From Morinoia aosen (lineage: Eukaryota > Arthropoda > Malacostraca > Amphipoda > Talitridae), in contig CM059570.1 of the NCBI GenBank assembly GCA_030386875.1, forward strand, positions 30,681,422-30,745,421: DNA of 64,000 bases, in the 5' to 3' direction. The notes beneath the pieces are model-generated. The model searched no databases, was not told the origin of the DNA, and worked only from the letters and a program-made list of their open reading frames with translations. Position 1 is the stretch's first letter. Each line of letters opens with the position of its first letter. This document shows positions 49,501-61,500 of the stretch, piece after piece. A program made the translations under genes and the position numbers.

Positions 49501-52500
49501 GGTCAAATAGGCTTTTGTGAGCTCGCATTTGTTGCTGGAACGTTTTCCTGTTCCTTCTTCGAACGCTCTTTACTGCAAGGGTTTACGGTGATGGTTTTGT
49601 GGGGAATACCGAGTTACTTTCAGAGTTCACTTCGCTTGGAAGTAAATGACCACATTGTGTTTTACAGAGTTATGGAGTCAGGAGTCTGGCTTCGACTCTC
49701 TTTTCCGTTCTTTCATTCTTCACTGCCGCTCAGAATTTGACTCCTTTGAAAAGTGTTGCAGCTTTTTTTAGGAGCGTTTACTTCTGCGCCGGTAACGAAG
49801 TAGTACGAAAAGATTATCTATATTTTCAATTATATTTCAAATGGGAGCAAGCGTTACTCCAGGGCATTGCAACAATTCAAATGAATTAACATGATGTTTT
49901 CTTGCATGAGTTAGTTGAAGTTTGGAGTTCAAGACACTTTTATATGCAAGTAGATGCCCTTTTATTTGCAATTTTAAATAATAATAGTGTTGTGCAATTA
50001 ATGTATGCAATTGTACTTTTGAATGCAATTTTATTTAGTGTTGTAGATTTTATGGATGCACTTTTATATAAATATAGTGTTGTACATTTCACGGATGCAC
50101 TTTTACATAATTATAGTATTGTACAGTTAATGGATACACTTCAACAAATTGTAATTTCATATACTTATAGTAATGCACCTTGAAAGGATGCATTTTAAAT
50201 GCATTTATGTATAATTATAGAGTTATTCATCTAATGAATGCACTTTTCTATAATTTTAGTGGTGTATATATAACGAATGCACTTTTCTTGCGAAAGATGT
50301 TACGTAAACGTGAGTTCAAATAAAGCGATATAGGTCGCCAACTGCGGCAATGCGAGACCGCTGGCTTTTCATTGAATTATTGAACGAAATATGTGGACCT
50401 CATGACTTCAATCTTGCGTTAGTGCAACATAACCTTAACTAATAATACACTTATTTATTTATTTTTACATTGTTTTGGTATCTGCTTCTTCCGTCTCTCT
50501 CTGACGCTTATGAGGACGCTCAAAGACCGTATCTGTGATACGAGTTTCACCAGTGCACAAGTACAAGAATATTTTAACGGCGGGTACTGTTGGGATGGAT
50601 ATGTTTGTTGGGCATCCACATCTGAAAGATTTATCCAAGGATAGAAAATTTAATTCTATCCCTCAATTTTGACGTGCCGTGGGCATCAGTAATGAATAAA
50701 GAAGTTGCTCAAGTATAATGTTTCGTTTCAAAGGCAACTGAATTAAGCATTGACAAATGTGAGCACAGTGAAATGTTTTTTTTGAACTCAAGACTTTCTT
50801 CTGCCTTGATAAAAACTTTGCGTCTGGGTGTGATGAAGACCGAGTGTGAGTGCTATATTATTCACTCAGAGATGTACAGTACAGAATTCTTTACAGGATG
50901 TATTTTGTAACTGTGAATCTTGAAAATTATCACGGCTCTCTCTTTATATCAGAAAACCGAATTTCTTCTCATACATTGAATAATTTAACCTTTAAAATAA
51001 ACTGGCGCCGATCTTGCAAGATCTTTCTTTAATAAAATGTTCCCCGCATAGAGAAGAACACGTGGGAAAGTATCGGGTGAATCAAGGATATTTCCCCTGG
51101 GCAGCCCCAGAAAGTGAAAACTTTGCATTTCCAGTAACGAAAAACCTTTACCTCGGTCATATTATCTTCTCTACACGACACCAAACTCCATGGCTTCGTA
51201 AAACTTTTGGGTGTACCTTTGTTAAAGAATTTTCTGGGGTCCTGCAAAGACTTCTTCAGACCGAGACTCATACTATTAAGTTCCGCCGAAATAACGAACT
51301 CGCATCGCACACTATATGCATCTTTTCCATTGATTTTTCTATACAGCAGTGCGGCAAGTTTAGCGCATATTTCTTGTCGTGTTTTTATAAGGCACTTCAT
51401 TCTCTAGTCGATGGAGTTTTATGACAGGAAATATGGAAGCGATGTGAAGGAGACCGCATGAGCGTATTGCATTATTTATTATTGGAAGGGCACGCAACCC
51501 ACCGTGAGCTAAATAATGGAAATCTGTAAGCCCTATTTCGATGGAAAGCCTCCGGCACTGCAGAAATTACTGAAGAAATCCGATAATATTAGAGAATTTT
51601 AAAATTTTAAGAATAAACACCACCAGAAAACCGATATTGGATGTAAATTTTACTTTATGGTCGAAACAAAAGATTTTTAATTCGGTGTGGGAAACTTCGC
51701 GACGGAATATAGTGTTTTGTGTTAGATAAAGTGCCTGGGTATTCGTAGGGCGGAGTTACTATTTTTGCCGTCTCGGTCATGGCCGGGTAGAGCATTTTCC
51801 AATGGTTTCTTTGTTAAGTATAGAATAGCTATTGATGTAATGAACCAATTATTGAAAAGCTTTGCTCAGTAATCGGAGAGATCTTCTAAGTTTTATGGGT
51901 CGAGTTATTTTTCGCAGCTGCCGTTCGGAAGTAAACCAAAAATGTAACATACTGCGCACATTTCAAACTAAGGTCCGCGTAACTTTTTGCTATTGATTAC
52001 GAAATTATCCGCACAAAAAAGTTTGCATTTGGAAAACAAAATAATTTTGACGTTGTATATTACTTTTATTTCAATGAGCTTAATACGTTACTATACAGCG
52101 CTTAAATTAGAAGTTTGTTCCAAAGATTATTTCACAGCACAGCTAGGTGTGAAAGGCAACAAAATGGTCAACAATGAGCACTCGTGTTAATGTAGGCAGA
52201 GTTACATCAAAACTAAAGGAAACAAAGAAGCCATTTCTCCGTTAACTGTATCATAATAACGAAAAAGCAAAATCTTAAAGGTTTCTTGCTCCCAAAATTT
52301 CTTCGTTCTTTTGATATCGAGGGAAGTTGAACTAATTCCTCTCTCAGTTGAAGCGCTCTTTCAATGTAAGTGCGCACTAAGAGAGTGTTTTTAACAATGA
52401 ATCGTCACTGAAATGGTGTTTTCTTTTCCAATTTTGGGTAAATATATTATCAAATCTAGACTTCGCAACATTAGGAATGCATTACCATCAATCATTTGCT

Positions 52501-55500
52501 TCGATTAGTGACTTGGGGATTACGATACTCTAGCGTGTGTATCATACAAGGATCCTTGCTCTGAGATAATTTAAAACTAATGATGTGCTTTTTACATCAT
52601 CTTTATTGGAAATCAAAGGTTTTTCTTTCTTTTCTTTCCTGTTAATTGAGACCAGCGTTATGAGATGCTTTCTATGGAGGCGAATGTTCACTTTTAAAAC
52701 ACAACCTCGAATCAACACAAATGTGTTTGGTCGTATCATAGAAAATTTTTGTGATGCAGCCTTTCATTCAAATGTAGCTGAAACATAGAACATTTCTACG
52801 ACACATGCTTGAATATAAAATAACGAAGTTGTAGCATAGGTAGTTTTTACTACACAACTTTGAACCAACACAAATGTTGCTGTGTTATAGATTATTTTAA
52901 CGACAAAAACTTGACTCAACACAAAGTTCTGTAGTTATGTCATAGATCATCAACAACACTCTTGCATCAATGGACTGTTGTGCAATTTCAGCAATTAAAA
53001 CAATACCTTTCTGTGTCAATGCACTGCTATGTGAGCTCATAAACAGGAAATATTGGTACTGACATGCTGAATGTACCATAAATACTAAATTCACGATAAA
53101 CACTGAATTAACCGTAAATACGGAATGCACGGTAAATACAGTATACTCTCACCGGTATCGTGCCTGGTCTCGAGCTGCTTCACAGGCAGGCTGGGCAGGT
53201 CGACCGGCAGCTTGACGGCAGACTTGGAGCGACCGCGTGTGTTGCCGGAGTAGATGATGAGCGTCACGCTCGCTCCGTTCTCCAGCCCGGCCACCTGGAA
53301 CCTGGACCATGTATCTTGTTTAGCATACAGCTTCACGTGCTCTAAAGATACAGCGTAGAACCTGGATCTACCCCCTTTAGAGCTTCACGTGCTTTAGAGA
53401 TACAGCGTAGAACCTGGATCTGCCACCTTTACAGCTTCACGTTCTCTAAAGATAGAATACAAAATCTGGATCTGCCACCTTGAACCTGGACCACGAGCCA
53501 GATATCTTACTTAGCATACCGCTTCACGTGTACAAAATATAAAGTGTAGAATCCGGATCTGCCACCCGGAACCTGGCCCACAAGTCAAGTATTTAGTTTA
53601 GTTTGAAGAGATGCATGTGCATTCAAGCAAGTCAGAATCTGTTTAGCCTGTAGAATTCAATGTCCACTTGTGCACTGGTGAAACTCGTATTACAGATACG
53701 GTCATTAAGCATCCTTATGAACTTGACAGAGAGACGGACCAATCATTGCATTTTCTTGAAGAATAGATACAATCATCGTTGCATAAATATTTTTTGGCTT
53801 GTAAGTAAAATTGAGCATTTGTCAAGTTTTTCATTTCGTTTGAATGGTATATATGTATGATGCCATTCAAATCGACATGAATTATTGAGAATGTCGCATA
53901 TATAATATTTATATATTTAAACAAACTATTACACTATTATTAAATGAAATAAGTATTTATAGTAGGAGTCTTCTCTAAAGGAAAGCAGCACTTAGAATAT
54001 AACGTAATTGAACACTGCTGAATAATGCTTGCACTGGTTTGATTATTTTTACCGAGACTCCAAACTGTGGAACCAATTAGATGCGAGTTTTGTGCTCGTC
54101 TGCTAGAGTACTTGCTCCAAGTTTCCCTGATTCAAAATTACTGAAACTCGCGAATGCTCGGAAGGTAACTCTCATACTCTGAGGACATGTACTCAATCAA
54201 CGTGAGCTGAAATAGCTGGAGATCTTATTTAGCCTTACGCCGTGCTTCTTGAACGCTAACTAAAAAACGCTGACTAAATAACTGTCCGGCTTGCAACTGA
54301 CGGCAATGCACAAATCCCAATAACCTGTAAAATAACTAAATCACTGTCAGCTTCACAACAGCTGACACTGCAAGAATTTTATTAACCTGTAAAATAAATA
54401 AATCACTGTCAGCTTCACAACAGCTGACACTACAATAATTTTGTGACTTGTAAAATAACAAAATAATTGCCAGCTTCACAACTGTTCACACTACACGCAC
54501 ACAACTGCCCGTTAGCAACACACGAGCGTAGGTAAACACTACAGGCGCAAGCAACAAGTGCACATCAGAAATTGACTGGACAGATATAGACCAGGGTGCT
54601 CTAAAATTCAGAGCTAAAAGCCCCGTTTAAATATATTTGTTTGCCCTCACAAAGAGGATAGTATTTAAAAGCGTTTGAAAGCAGTCTCAAAATTCTGAAC
54701 AGTTATAAACCAAAACGAGTGTTTGCCTCAATCCGGAAAAAAATGCTGCTCTAGGTTCTCGTGTTTATTACCCAAGCATAATATCTATGTTCGAGTATTA
54801 TGTCTGCATACGAGTATTATGTCTGCATACGAGTATTATGTTTGCATACGAGTATTATGTTTGCATACGAGTATTATGTCTGCATACGAGTATTATGTCT
54901 GTATACGAGTATTATGTCTGCATACGAGTATTATGTCTGTATACGAGTATTATGTCTGCATACGAGTATTATGTCTGCATACGAGTATTATGTCTGCATA
55001 CGAGTATTATGTCTGTATACGAGTATTATGTCTGCATACGAGTATTATGTCTGCATACGAGTATTATGTTTGCATACGAGTATTATGTTTGCATACGAGT
55101 ATTATGTCTGCATACGAGTATTATGTCTGTATACGAGTATTATGTCTGCATACGAGTATTATGTCTGTATACGAGTATTATGTCTGCATACGAGTATTAT
55201 GTCTGCATACGAGTATTATGTCTGCATACGAGTATTATGTCTGCATACGAGTATTATGTCTGCATACGAGTATTATGTCTGCATACGAGTATTATGTCTG
55301 CATACGAGTATTATGTCTGCATACGAGTATTATGTCTGCATACGAGTATTATGTCTGCATACGAGTATTATGTCTGCATACGAGTATTATGTCTGCATAC
55401 AAGTATTATGTCTGTATACAAGTATTATGTCTGCATACGAGTATTATGTCTGCATACGAGTATTATGTCTGCATACGAGTATTATGTCTGCATACGAGTA

Positions 55501-58500
55501 TTATGTCTGCATACGAGTATTATGTCTGCATACGAGTATTATGTCTGCATACGAGTATTATGTCTGCATACAAGTATTATGTCTGCATACGAGTATTATG
55601 TCTGCATACGAGTATTATGTCTGCATACGAGTATTATGTCTGCATACGAGTATTATGTCTGCATACGAGTATTATGTCTGCATACGAGTATTATGTCTGC
55701 ATACGAGTATTATGTCTGCATACGAGTATTATGTCTGCATACAAGTATTATGTCTGTATACAAGGATTATGTCTGCAAGAAAATATTATTCTTTTTTTAA
55801 CACAAGTGATGCGATTATTCATCGAAATTGAAACTAAAGAAAAGCACGTTTTAGCTTCACTTTTCTTGAGTCAAAAGTTTCAACACGGAGAGGAGCATTT
55901 TTTTTACATGACGTGAAAAGGGTCTTATACAACGTGAAAAGGGTCTTATACATTACTGACGTGAAACTCCTTATCAAAAAAGAGATTATTGGTTACTTGC
56001 TATTAACTTGGACACCTTTCATTACGAATCTTGGAGAAAGTGATTGGAATAATCTAGACATGCATTGGAATAATCTGGACATCATCACAATACATGAACG
56101 TTATTTTAGAATAGAACTTCAGCACGGAAATAAACCAAGGGACCCATTTTGAAGTTAATTCTTAACTCTTATCCCGTCTGACTGTAGTCATGACCAGGCA
56201 ACCGAGAACCAAATTTTTAAGTCATCAGTTTTCAGCGAAACCAGTAAATTGATTTGAACTAACCCAATTTCCCAACACGTGGCTATTCCACAAGTTGTAC
56301 TCCCATTCTTTACGGCACATCTTTATTCCTACACGTGGCTATTCCACAAGTTTACTCCCATGCTTTGACGGCACATCTTTATCCCTACACGTGGCTATTC
56401 CACAAGTTTACTCCCATGCTTTGACGGCACATCTTTATCCCTACACGTGGCTATTCCACAAGTTTACTCCCGTGCTTTGACGGCACATCTTTATCCCTAC
56501 ACGTGGCTATTCCACAAATTTACTCCCATGCTTTGACGGCACATCTTCATCCCTACATGTTGCTATTCCACAAGTTGTACTCCCATGCTTTGACGGCAAA
56601 TCTTTAGTAACGCAAGAGCCGTAACAAGTTTCGCTTTTTTTGCATGCCGTTTTGGCGCTAATATCGGATGAAGCATTTTAGTTGCAGTGCGGAACCATCA
56701 CTGCAAGTGTAGGGAATAAAATGAAATTCTACTTTCTCAAGCCCCATCGAAAAATCTTAAACGCTCACAATGAGACTAAGGTTATTTTTACGGAGAAGTA
56801 GAGCGACGCACGGAAAAGGTTCTTCACCTTTTATATTCAGAGTACAATGAAGAATTTTTATTAATAATAATGTGTTGTCTTGCATAAAATGGATTGAATG
56901 TTCACTGCGAAGGACGGTTGTGTCGGCAGCGGAAGCCCACTCTAATCCGCCTGTAATTCTGAGCAGCAAATGGAGTGCGATAGTTTATGCTAGTAAGAAG
57001 AGCCTATTCATTCTACAGCAAATAACCGTAAAGTTATATTTATTTATATTCATTCAATAGCAAATGATCACTAAGTTATATTCATTTACATTTATACCAA
57101 CATACAACCATTAAGTCATACACATATATTTATATTTATTCAATAGCAAATAACCATTCAAGTTATATTTATTTATGTATTTTCTACAGCAAATAACTAT
57201 TAAGTTTTCATCAGATTTCAGATTAATAAAAAATTAAATCTAAAAGTTTCGATAACAATAAGGTACAGGTAGATAAGATTTACAGAAATTTTTTTTAGAT
57301 AGTATTTGATGTAAATTAATCGTGGCCCTAGAAAAGCTGTTAGTGACAATTTTGAGCGCTAGATTCATCGCTGACGGATTATATTTTTTATGTAAAAGTT
57401 TGAATTTCTAGCATTATTTTATTTAATGCCTTGCAATCATGTCTCGTCCTTTCAAAAATAATGAAAAATCAGCTCCAAGTGGTGCATGGAGAGTATGCTG
57501 AAAGCTTACTATTTGTAAGTAGTTAGAAACTGAAGAAGTTATTTTCATTTTCAAAACTGTGTTTTAAAATAACACATGAAACAATAAAAATGATTGTTGA
57601 TCGTTTGTGAAACTGTGTGAAGAAATTTAGAATCATTTTTCAATTGTATATCCTGGGGGTAAAATGATTGTAACAGCAAAATATTTTTCTCAAGGCGAAA
57701 ATTGAACAATGATTTGTTTTGAGTGCCAGAAAGAAGTTAGAGCAGTGAGCCGTGCTGACCCTGTACTTCAAACTTAAACTTATTACTTAAACTTACGAAA
57801 TTGCATATCATCGGCAATGTTATTATTATTTTAAATTTGCATATCATCGGCAATGTTATTATTATTTTAAATTTGCATATCATCGGCAATGTTATCATTT
57901 TTCAAATTTGCGTATCATCGGCATTGTCATTTTTATTTTAAATTTGCGTACTATCGGCAATGTTATTATTATTTTAAATTTGCATATCATCGCCAATGTT
58001 ATTATTATTTTGAATTTGCACATCATCGGCAATGTTATTTTTATTTTATATTTGCATATCATCGGCAATGTTATTATTATTTTAAATTTGCAGATCATCG
58101 GCAATGTTATTATTATTTTAAATTTGCACATCATCGTCAATGTTATTATTATAATATATGTCGTTTCACCATCAAGACGCTACAGAATAATTCAAGTTGA
58201 ACAACACGTGTGACAAATGTAACAAATCAAGTGAAGCAATGCTTCTCCCCCATGTTCTTCATTATTAAATGGATAACCTCACATTTTGAATTTCATCTGC
58301 TTCTACATCATTCAGTTTTAAGAACAAATATTTCGAACAAAGCTTATGTTCACCCCTGTTCGTCAATATTAAATTCGTAATCTTTCAAAATTGAGTTTAC
58401 AACATTCAAGTTTAAGAACAAATGTAACGAACAATACCACATACCTTTTTTTCAATATTCAATTCATAACATTCCAGAATTGATGTTACAACATTCAAGT

Positions 58501-61500
58501 TTAACCACAAATATTCCGAATAACGCTGCTGTTTTGCAATATCAAATTCATAATCCCACAAAATTGAGTGTACATCCTTCAATTTAAAGAAAAAACATAA
58601 CGAACAATGTTGCTCACACCTGTTCTTAAATATTAAATTCATAAGCTTTTATTCTGAATTTCATCTGCTCCAAATCCAGATTTTAAATTTAAATAAATTT
58701 AAAAATTAAACAAAACGAAATTTAAATAAATTTAAACTCCAAACATTGCGACCAAACCGAAGCCCCACTCACGCTGGCTGCGCGGCGGAGACGTTGGCCT
58801 GCAGCACGCTGGGCTTGCCCGAGCGCACCTCCATGTGGAAGGTCTGCGGCAGCCCGCCCCCGTAGCCCGGCCTGCAGGCCACCGCCACACTGCTGGGCGT
58901 CATGTTCGTCACCTTGCATTCGTTGGGCGGGCCGGGACGGGCTGCAAAACAGGGCCAAGCTCTGATGTCACACGGAATACGGAAATGTAATTATTCAGAG
59001 GCTTCATCTGGATATAGCTTGCGTAGATATGGTTATTCAGTGGCTTCAAGTGGATGTAGGATACGTAGATGTAATTATTCGGGAGCTTCTTCTGGATATG
59101 GAATACGTACATATAATTATTCAATGACTTCTTCTGAATATAGGATGCGTAGATGTAATTACTCAGTGGCTCCTCGTGGATGTAGGAGACGTAAAAATAA
59201 TTATACAGGGGTTTCGTTTGGATATAGGATACGTACAGTAGATGTAATTATTCAGTGGCTTCATCTGGACACAGAATACGTAGATATAATTATTCATTTG
59301 CCTCTCCTCAGGATATACGATATACAGATATAATTAAGTAATGGTTTTGTATGGATGTAGGAAACAGAACTGTTCCTTTTCGCTTCCGACGACGTGTATT
59401 GAGGTTTCATTTGCGCGTACGACACAGAAACGTAGCCTTTCAGTCTTTGAGTGTATGTAGGATATATAAACATTATCTTCCAAAGACTTTGAGTGGATGT
59501 ATGATTTTGAAATGTAATCTTCAGGGGTTTCGCAGGGATATAGAAAGTAGAAATTCGATATTTCAGTTGTGTCAATAGATATGAAAGAAACGAGCGCTGC
59601 AGGCGCTGCAGAACTCGAATGAAGCGAGTAAACAAACGTATATTTCCAGCACTATTTAACTATGTGAAGCTTGTATTTCAAGTCCCCTTGCTCAAGCTTC
59701 GCATCAAATGAAAAGGTTTTAAGATGCGTTCAGGCCGAAGAACATCGTCTCTATAACATTTGCCTTTTGAAATCAAGAAAATAAAGAAACTTTTTTTCTT
59801 CAAGACATTTTATTCTTGCAAGAGCTACCCTCGAAAAACTAGGGAAACATCACTTGAATTAATGATTTTTTTTAATATTTAGAGTTGACTAAGTGGGTGA
59901 AAAGTTAGTTAATCTCGAGCTTACGCGGCATTGACTTGCTATATTTTTATCACCTCCATGTCTTTGAGTTGAAAATCACTTTGGCAGAACATTTGAAACT
60001 GCGCTGATTTCATGGTCTGAATGATTATTTTTATGGTCAAAATTTGCAAGTTTTTTTAGAACATTCAGCTTGCCCTGCAAGAATGATTAGAAGCTAATAT
60101 CAGAAAATATAAGCTGAAAAAATCTTATTTTAGCCAAAGAGAAAGAAGATTAGCAATATAGACTTCTCAATCTTACACTATTTGTTCGAGTTTCTGTTAT
60201 AACCTCACAAAATTATATTTCATCTGCGCCTACATAAAAGCTCATTCTCTCTCGTACAGCTCTGCACAATATTGCTCTAGCTCACATGGTTTACACGGGT
60301 TAGTGCTAATGTTTTCGATGTCGGCGTGTACATCTTAATTTCTGTGAATCAAATGTATGCCCATTCGAGAACTAATTCTTTTCTATCAAACGAACACCAT
60401 GAGTGTCATTTGTAGAAAATAATTTCCAAATCTTGTCCTTGCGTCAGGAAACATCCATATAATGCGTTTTTCTTTCAGCCTTTGTCTTTTATTGCGGAAT
60501 TTCCGTTCAAACTTTCAGGTATTCTGTTGAAACTTTCCCGCGCATGACTCGTGGAGAGTTGTTGCAGTGTTCTGCATTATTTCAAGGGCTTGCGATCACG
60601 AATATTCTGGTGGTGCTACCGCTCTCCAAGTAGTAATTTCACATCCCTAAAAAGCCGTTCTCTGTGGTCCCCAGCACAGTTGTTGTTCCCAGTATCTATA
60701 TTTTATCATTACTTTGTTTATTATCTCTGCTATAGATATGCATGAATGATTAATGCAGCCAGTGTAACCGCGCATGTCTAGATTTTATTACTATTGTATT
60801 TAATATCCATGCTATAGATATACTTGTTATATAGTGAAGGGGGCATCGTTGTGGCGTGACGCTGGTTGTGTTAATAAGAGTTCCGGAGGCTGAGGTTTAC
60901 GAGTCTCGGAAGATCGTTGTGCGCTTTGCGCGGATACCTTATCGCGTTCGGGTCGCATGTCTTGATGGGGCCTCCGGCGGAAGCCGTGCCTTGTGGCGCA
61001 TCGCATTGGCAAGGACCGGAAGAGCTTTGTTCAACTGCCGGGCTCTGTAGCTTTTAAGGAGAGTTTGTGTCTCGATGAGTCAGTACAAGATTAGGAACGT
61101 TGCTGTGCGTATCCTTACCCTTCGACTTAGTATTCGGCTAAGCTAACTGAAGTTACAGCTTCTGCTAAATAACCCTCATGTCTTACTGAAAACAACGATC
61201 CTACAATACTCGTACATGAATGATTAATGCAGCCAGTGAAACCGCGGATGTCTAAATTTTATTATTATTGTATTTAATATCCCTGCTATAGATATACTCG
61301 TACATGAATGATTAATGCAGCCAGTGTAACCGGGGATGTATAGATTTTATTACCATTGTATTTAATATCCCTGCTATAGATACACATGAATGATGAACGT
61401 AGCCCGTGCGTCCCTCTGGCATAATGTTGAATTCAGGACATTCTCTATGCATAACGTTACCATAGCCACTGTACCAACACATGGGTTTTCATCTGATTTT

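Larger units (their letters stand above)
39909..53152 (-). other. large intron between FnIII exon and transmembrane exon
   Basis: This is the largest intron in the window (13244 bp). It contains GC-rich islands (41655-42150 and 42520-42650), a poly(C) run near 43089-43110, arrays of 43, about 85, 48, about 65, 62 and 39 bp, a TTAA-flanked MITE (47363-47637) and an unexplained non-repetitive segment open on both strands (51014-51424). The rest (39909-41654, 42651-43377, 46491-47362, 48836-49934, 50291-51013, 51425-53152) is AT-rich with no feature I can name. Confidence 0.8.
53302..58772 (-). other. intron splitting the FnIII domain
   Basis: This 5471-bp intron interrupts the FnIII domain in phase 2. 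It carries an acceptor-derived repeat (53302-53590), a 62-bp triplicate (54290-54480), the 19-bp array (54783-55785), the 56-bp array (56268-56608), an AT-rich degenerate array (57000-57205), the 36-bp array (57795-58160) and a ~95-bp degenerate array (58225-58650). Stretches 53591-54289, 55786-56267, 56609-56999 and 57206-57794 show nothing recognisable. Confidence 0.8.

Noticed and set aside
54723-55916. Three overlapping plus-strand open frames of 337-397 codons
   Set aside because: They are the 19-bp repeat read in three frames; there is no independent coding evidence.
60856-61050. Plus-strand 64-codon GC-rich frame resembling a protein
   Set aside because: It lies wholly inside the solo LTR defined by TG...CA ends and an ATACT duplication.
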